Shown piece after piece: positions 23,426-24,631 of a stretch of DNA of 24,631 nt. A program made the translations under genes and the position numbers. The DNA is from CBDUXT01 sp965371245 (GTDB lineage Bacteria; Planctomycetota; Phycisphaerae; UBA1845). The stretch is from contig CBDUXT010000085.1 of the NCBI GenBank assembly GCA_965371245.1, positions 1 to 24,631 on the forward strand, given 5' to 3'. Position 1 is the first letter of the stretch. Each line of letters starts with the position of its first letter. The notes beneath the pieces are model-generated. The model ran no database searches and was not told the origin of the DNA. It saw nothing but the letters and a program-made list of their open reading frames with translations.

Positions 23426-23789
23426 TCGAGAATGTTCTTGCTCGCCCATCGCCCCGGTGGCATAATTCCGCGCCTGAATCATCGGCGTGGGCTCAGGTGG
23501 ACGGGACAAGGCCCGGAGAAGCCAGGGTCGTAAAGGCGAAGGACATGCCAAAGCGAAGCCATCGGCTCGGTGGCGCGGAAGACCGAGCGGCGCGGCGACT
23601 TTGCTGTTGGCGATTCGACTAAACAGGATGAAGCGGTTGGGTCGAGCGCGGAGGCATCCGTGCTTGCCCTATGGAACATGGTCGGGAACGGTTGCGGCGA
23701 GCCATGGACGTCGCTCCTCGCTCTTCGACCAATCGCTGAACTGCTCAGGTGGGGGTTCCACTTGAGTTAGCCCCTTTGGAGATGGCGTC

Positions 23790-23984
23790 TTGGTTTGCAG
23801 ACGCGGTGTTCTCTTGAGGATCAAGGGTGGAGCCTTTTGTCTGCTCCTGCAGGTAGGGTGTCTGTCCACGCCGTTGCAGTTTGTTGTTCAGGATCCTCCA
23901 GCCGTGTTCGACGAAGCGGCGCTGCCGCAAGCCGGTGCATTGGTTGGCTCGGACGTCGTCGGGGCATTGGGTCCCGGCGGATAG
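23790..23984 (+). CDS. Possible small lipoprotein (64 aa)
   Basis: The frame from TTG 23790, with GGAG 8 nt upstream (23778-23781), has a basic start (RR, RIK), a short hydrophobic stretch GAFCLLLQVGC that could act as a lipoprotein signal, and a mild tail rich in Ala, Gly and Val. A second TTG lies at 23814. The layout recalls the small lipoprotein 76 bp downstream. The lipobox is poor (Q at -3) and there is no family match, so it may be a decayed relative or chance. Confidence 0.3.
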   Translation: MVCRRGVLLRIKGGAFCLLLQVGCLSTPLQFVVQDPPAVFDEAALPQAGALVGSDVVGALGPGG

Positions 23985-24060
23985 TATTCATTCGTTTTCG
24001 ACAGGTCCGCTCGGAGCGGATGCGGTAAAGGGTTTTTAGAACCTGCAAGGAGAATCCCAG

Positions 24061-24252
24061 ATGAAAATGAGATCTTTGAAGCTTAGCGCGATCATTGTGG
24101 TGGCCGGAACTATGCTGCAGTTCGGCGGCTGCATCGGCGGAGGCATCGGCAGAGCCGCTTTTGGCATACTCGACGAGATTGCGTTCTCGTGGATCGTGAG
24201 CCCGCTCGTGGGCGCGGATCCGTTCGGTCTCGCCGCCGCGGCCACGCCGTAG
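24061..24252 (+). CDS. Small lipoprotein of unknown function (63 aa)
   Basis: The 63-residue product starts with a clear signal: basic MKMRSLK, a hydrophobic core, and lipobox FGGC with the modified cysteine at C24. The mature part is only about 40 residues, Gly-rich at first and then hydrophobic (FGILDEIAFSWIV). ATG 24061 is preceded by AAGGAG (24047-24052) at 8 nt, a strong ribosome-binding site. A small hairpin, TCCGCT-CGG-AGCGGA (24006-24020), lies in the leader. A strong terminator follows about 105 bp after the stop. These signals support a real, expressed single gene. I do not recognise the family. Confidence 0.75.
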   Translation: MKMRSLKLSAIIVVAGTMLQFGGCIGGGIGRAAFGILDEIAFSWIVSPLVGADPFGLAAAATP

Positions 24253-24358
24253 TACCGCTACACTTCGTTCGACCTGCACGTAGAACCCTCGGGTCGCGCC
24301 TCGGGGCGCGATGGTGTCCTGGGTCGGTGGGTCGGATGTACGTAGAGAACAAAGAGAA

Positions 24359-24393
24359 CGCGGGGCAGGTTTCATCACTTGCCCCGCGTTTTT
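24359..24393 (+). terminator. Strong Rho-independent terminator
   Basis: A 12-bp stem (24359-24370 with 24377-24388, one G-U pair) has the 6-nt loop TTCATC and is followed by TTTTT (24389-24393). It ends transcription of the small lipoprotein. It also sits between that gene and the convergent tRNA; the reverse orientation lacks a clean run of T. Confidence 0.9.
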
Positions 24394-24561
24394 GCTGTTC
24401 AGATCGTTTCACTCCTTCCTGTTCGCACGGCGGCACGCACTGACGCTTGGGCTCCCGCATCAAATGGTGATGGGTACGGAGCCGCCGCGATACGCCGAAG
24501 ATGTTTCGGTCGCCGGTGTCGGTCTGTAGGATTTTGTCCGCGCTGGCGGGTGGCAAGCGAC

Positions 24562-24631
24562 TGCGCCCGGCAGGATTCGAACCTGCGACCCCCGGTTTAG
24601 GAAACCGGTGCTCTATCCGACTGAGCTACGA
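24562..24631 (-). tRNA. tRNA-Arg (anticodon CCU), 5' end cut by window
   Basis: On the minus strand the D-arm GCTC...GAGC, the anticodon arm CCGGT-TTCCTAA-ACCGG (anticodon CCT in the DNA), and the T-arm GCAGG-TTCGAAT-CCTGC are all intact. The 3' acceptor strand CGGGCGC and discriminator A end at 24562, and CCA is not encoded. About four bases of the 5' acceptor strand lie beyond the window. It reads the rare AGG codon. Confidence 0.95.

Larger units (their letters stand above)
22397..23789. other. 1.4-kb region with no supported gene
   Basis: I find no frame here with a convincing start, codon use and recognisable protein. It holds element copy 3 (22444-22609), a promoter-like pair (23057-23085), the hairpin CGGGCT...AGCCCG (23158-23183), the 7-bp stem GTTCCGC...GCGGAAC in 23345-23372, and a terminator-like hairpin (23402-23425). 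It does not match RNase P RNA or tmRNA signatures that I looked for. The promoter and terminator lie about 330 bp apart and could bound an RNA. Confidence 0.5.

Noticed and set aside
23261..23551. 96-residue minus-strand frame
   Set aside because: It has no recognisable domain and no ribosome-binding site, and it covers the hairpins described at 23345-23425.
23487..23765. 92-residue plus-strand frame, Arg/Gly-rich at its start
   Set aside because: The composition reflects the base content, another open frame overlaps it, and no domain is visible.
22397..23789. RNase P RNA or tmRNA in the gene-free region
   Set aside because: The RNase P core word GAGGAAAGTCC and the tmRNA tRNA-like ends were not found.
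1..24631. CRISPR array or prophage/integrase module
   Set aside because: There are no regularly spaced short repeats and no integrase, transposase or phage structural gene. The only tRNA is intact as far as visible and has no adjacent integrase within the window.

Overview
The window looks like chromosomal DNA of a high-GC, Gram-negative-type bacterium. I infer a planctomycete, possibly Phycisphaerae-like. The reasons are the mix of house-keeping genes with lone accessory genes, several lipoproteins with short signal peptides, a sulfotransferase-bearing polysaccharide cluster, and many dispersed GC-rich hairpin elements between genes. No ribosomal or other phylogenetic marker in the window settles the assignment.

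Layout: (1) 1-1166, a 120-bp dispersed repeat, a near-consensus sigma-70 promoter, and a two-gene unit of a six-helix membrane protein and a winged-helix regulator. (2) 1167-4286, a second copy of the repeat that supplies the stop codon of a convergent comF gene, a hairpin-rich gap, then an aldehyde dehydrogenase. (3) 4464-6468, a His/Cys-repeat lipoprotein and the glycine oxidase gene thiO. (4) 6652-8857, the Holliday-junction set ruvC-ruvA-ruvB. (5) 9091-13229, ispH, a tandem CDGSH iron-sulfur protein, an unusually long prepilin peptidase overlapping a small two-helix membrane protein, and an OmpA-domain lipoprotein. (6) 13266-22396, eight clear minus-strand genes for a surface polysaccharide. 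(7) 22397-24631, 1.4 kb with no supported gene, one doubtful and one convincing small lipoprotein gene, a strong terminator, and a tRNA-Arg(CCU) cut by the window end.

In order of transcription (right to left) the polysaccharide cluster encodes a flippase, a hexapeptide acetyltransferase, a kinase-methyltransferase fusion, an FkbM methyltransferase, a GT2 and a GT4 glycosyltransferase, a sulfotransferase and a second GT4. Together they could assemble, export and decorate a glycan with acetyl, methyl, phosphate and sulfate groups. The kinase-methyltransferase fusion is the most interesting protein: it pairs the two activities of the O-antigen chain terminator WbdD, in the opposite domain order.

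Other points of interest are: a probable AUA start codon in the first GT4 gene; a three-copy dispersed element whose two hairpins show covarying base pairs; a 120-bp repeat that ends a protein; a 20-bp perfect inverted repeat; a lipoprotein with three HxHGxxCGH motifs; and a prepilin peptidase whose two catalytic aspartates are separated by about 260 residues.
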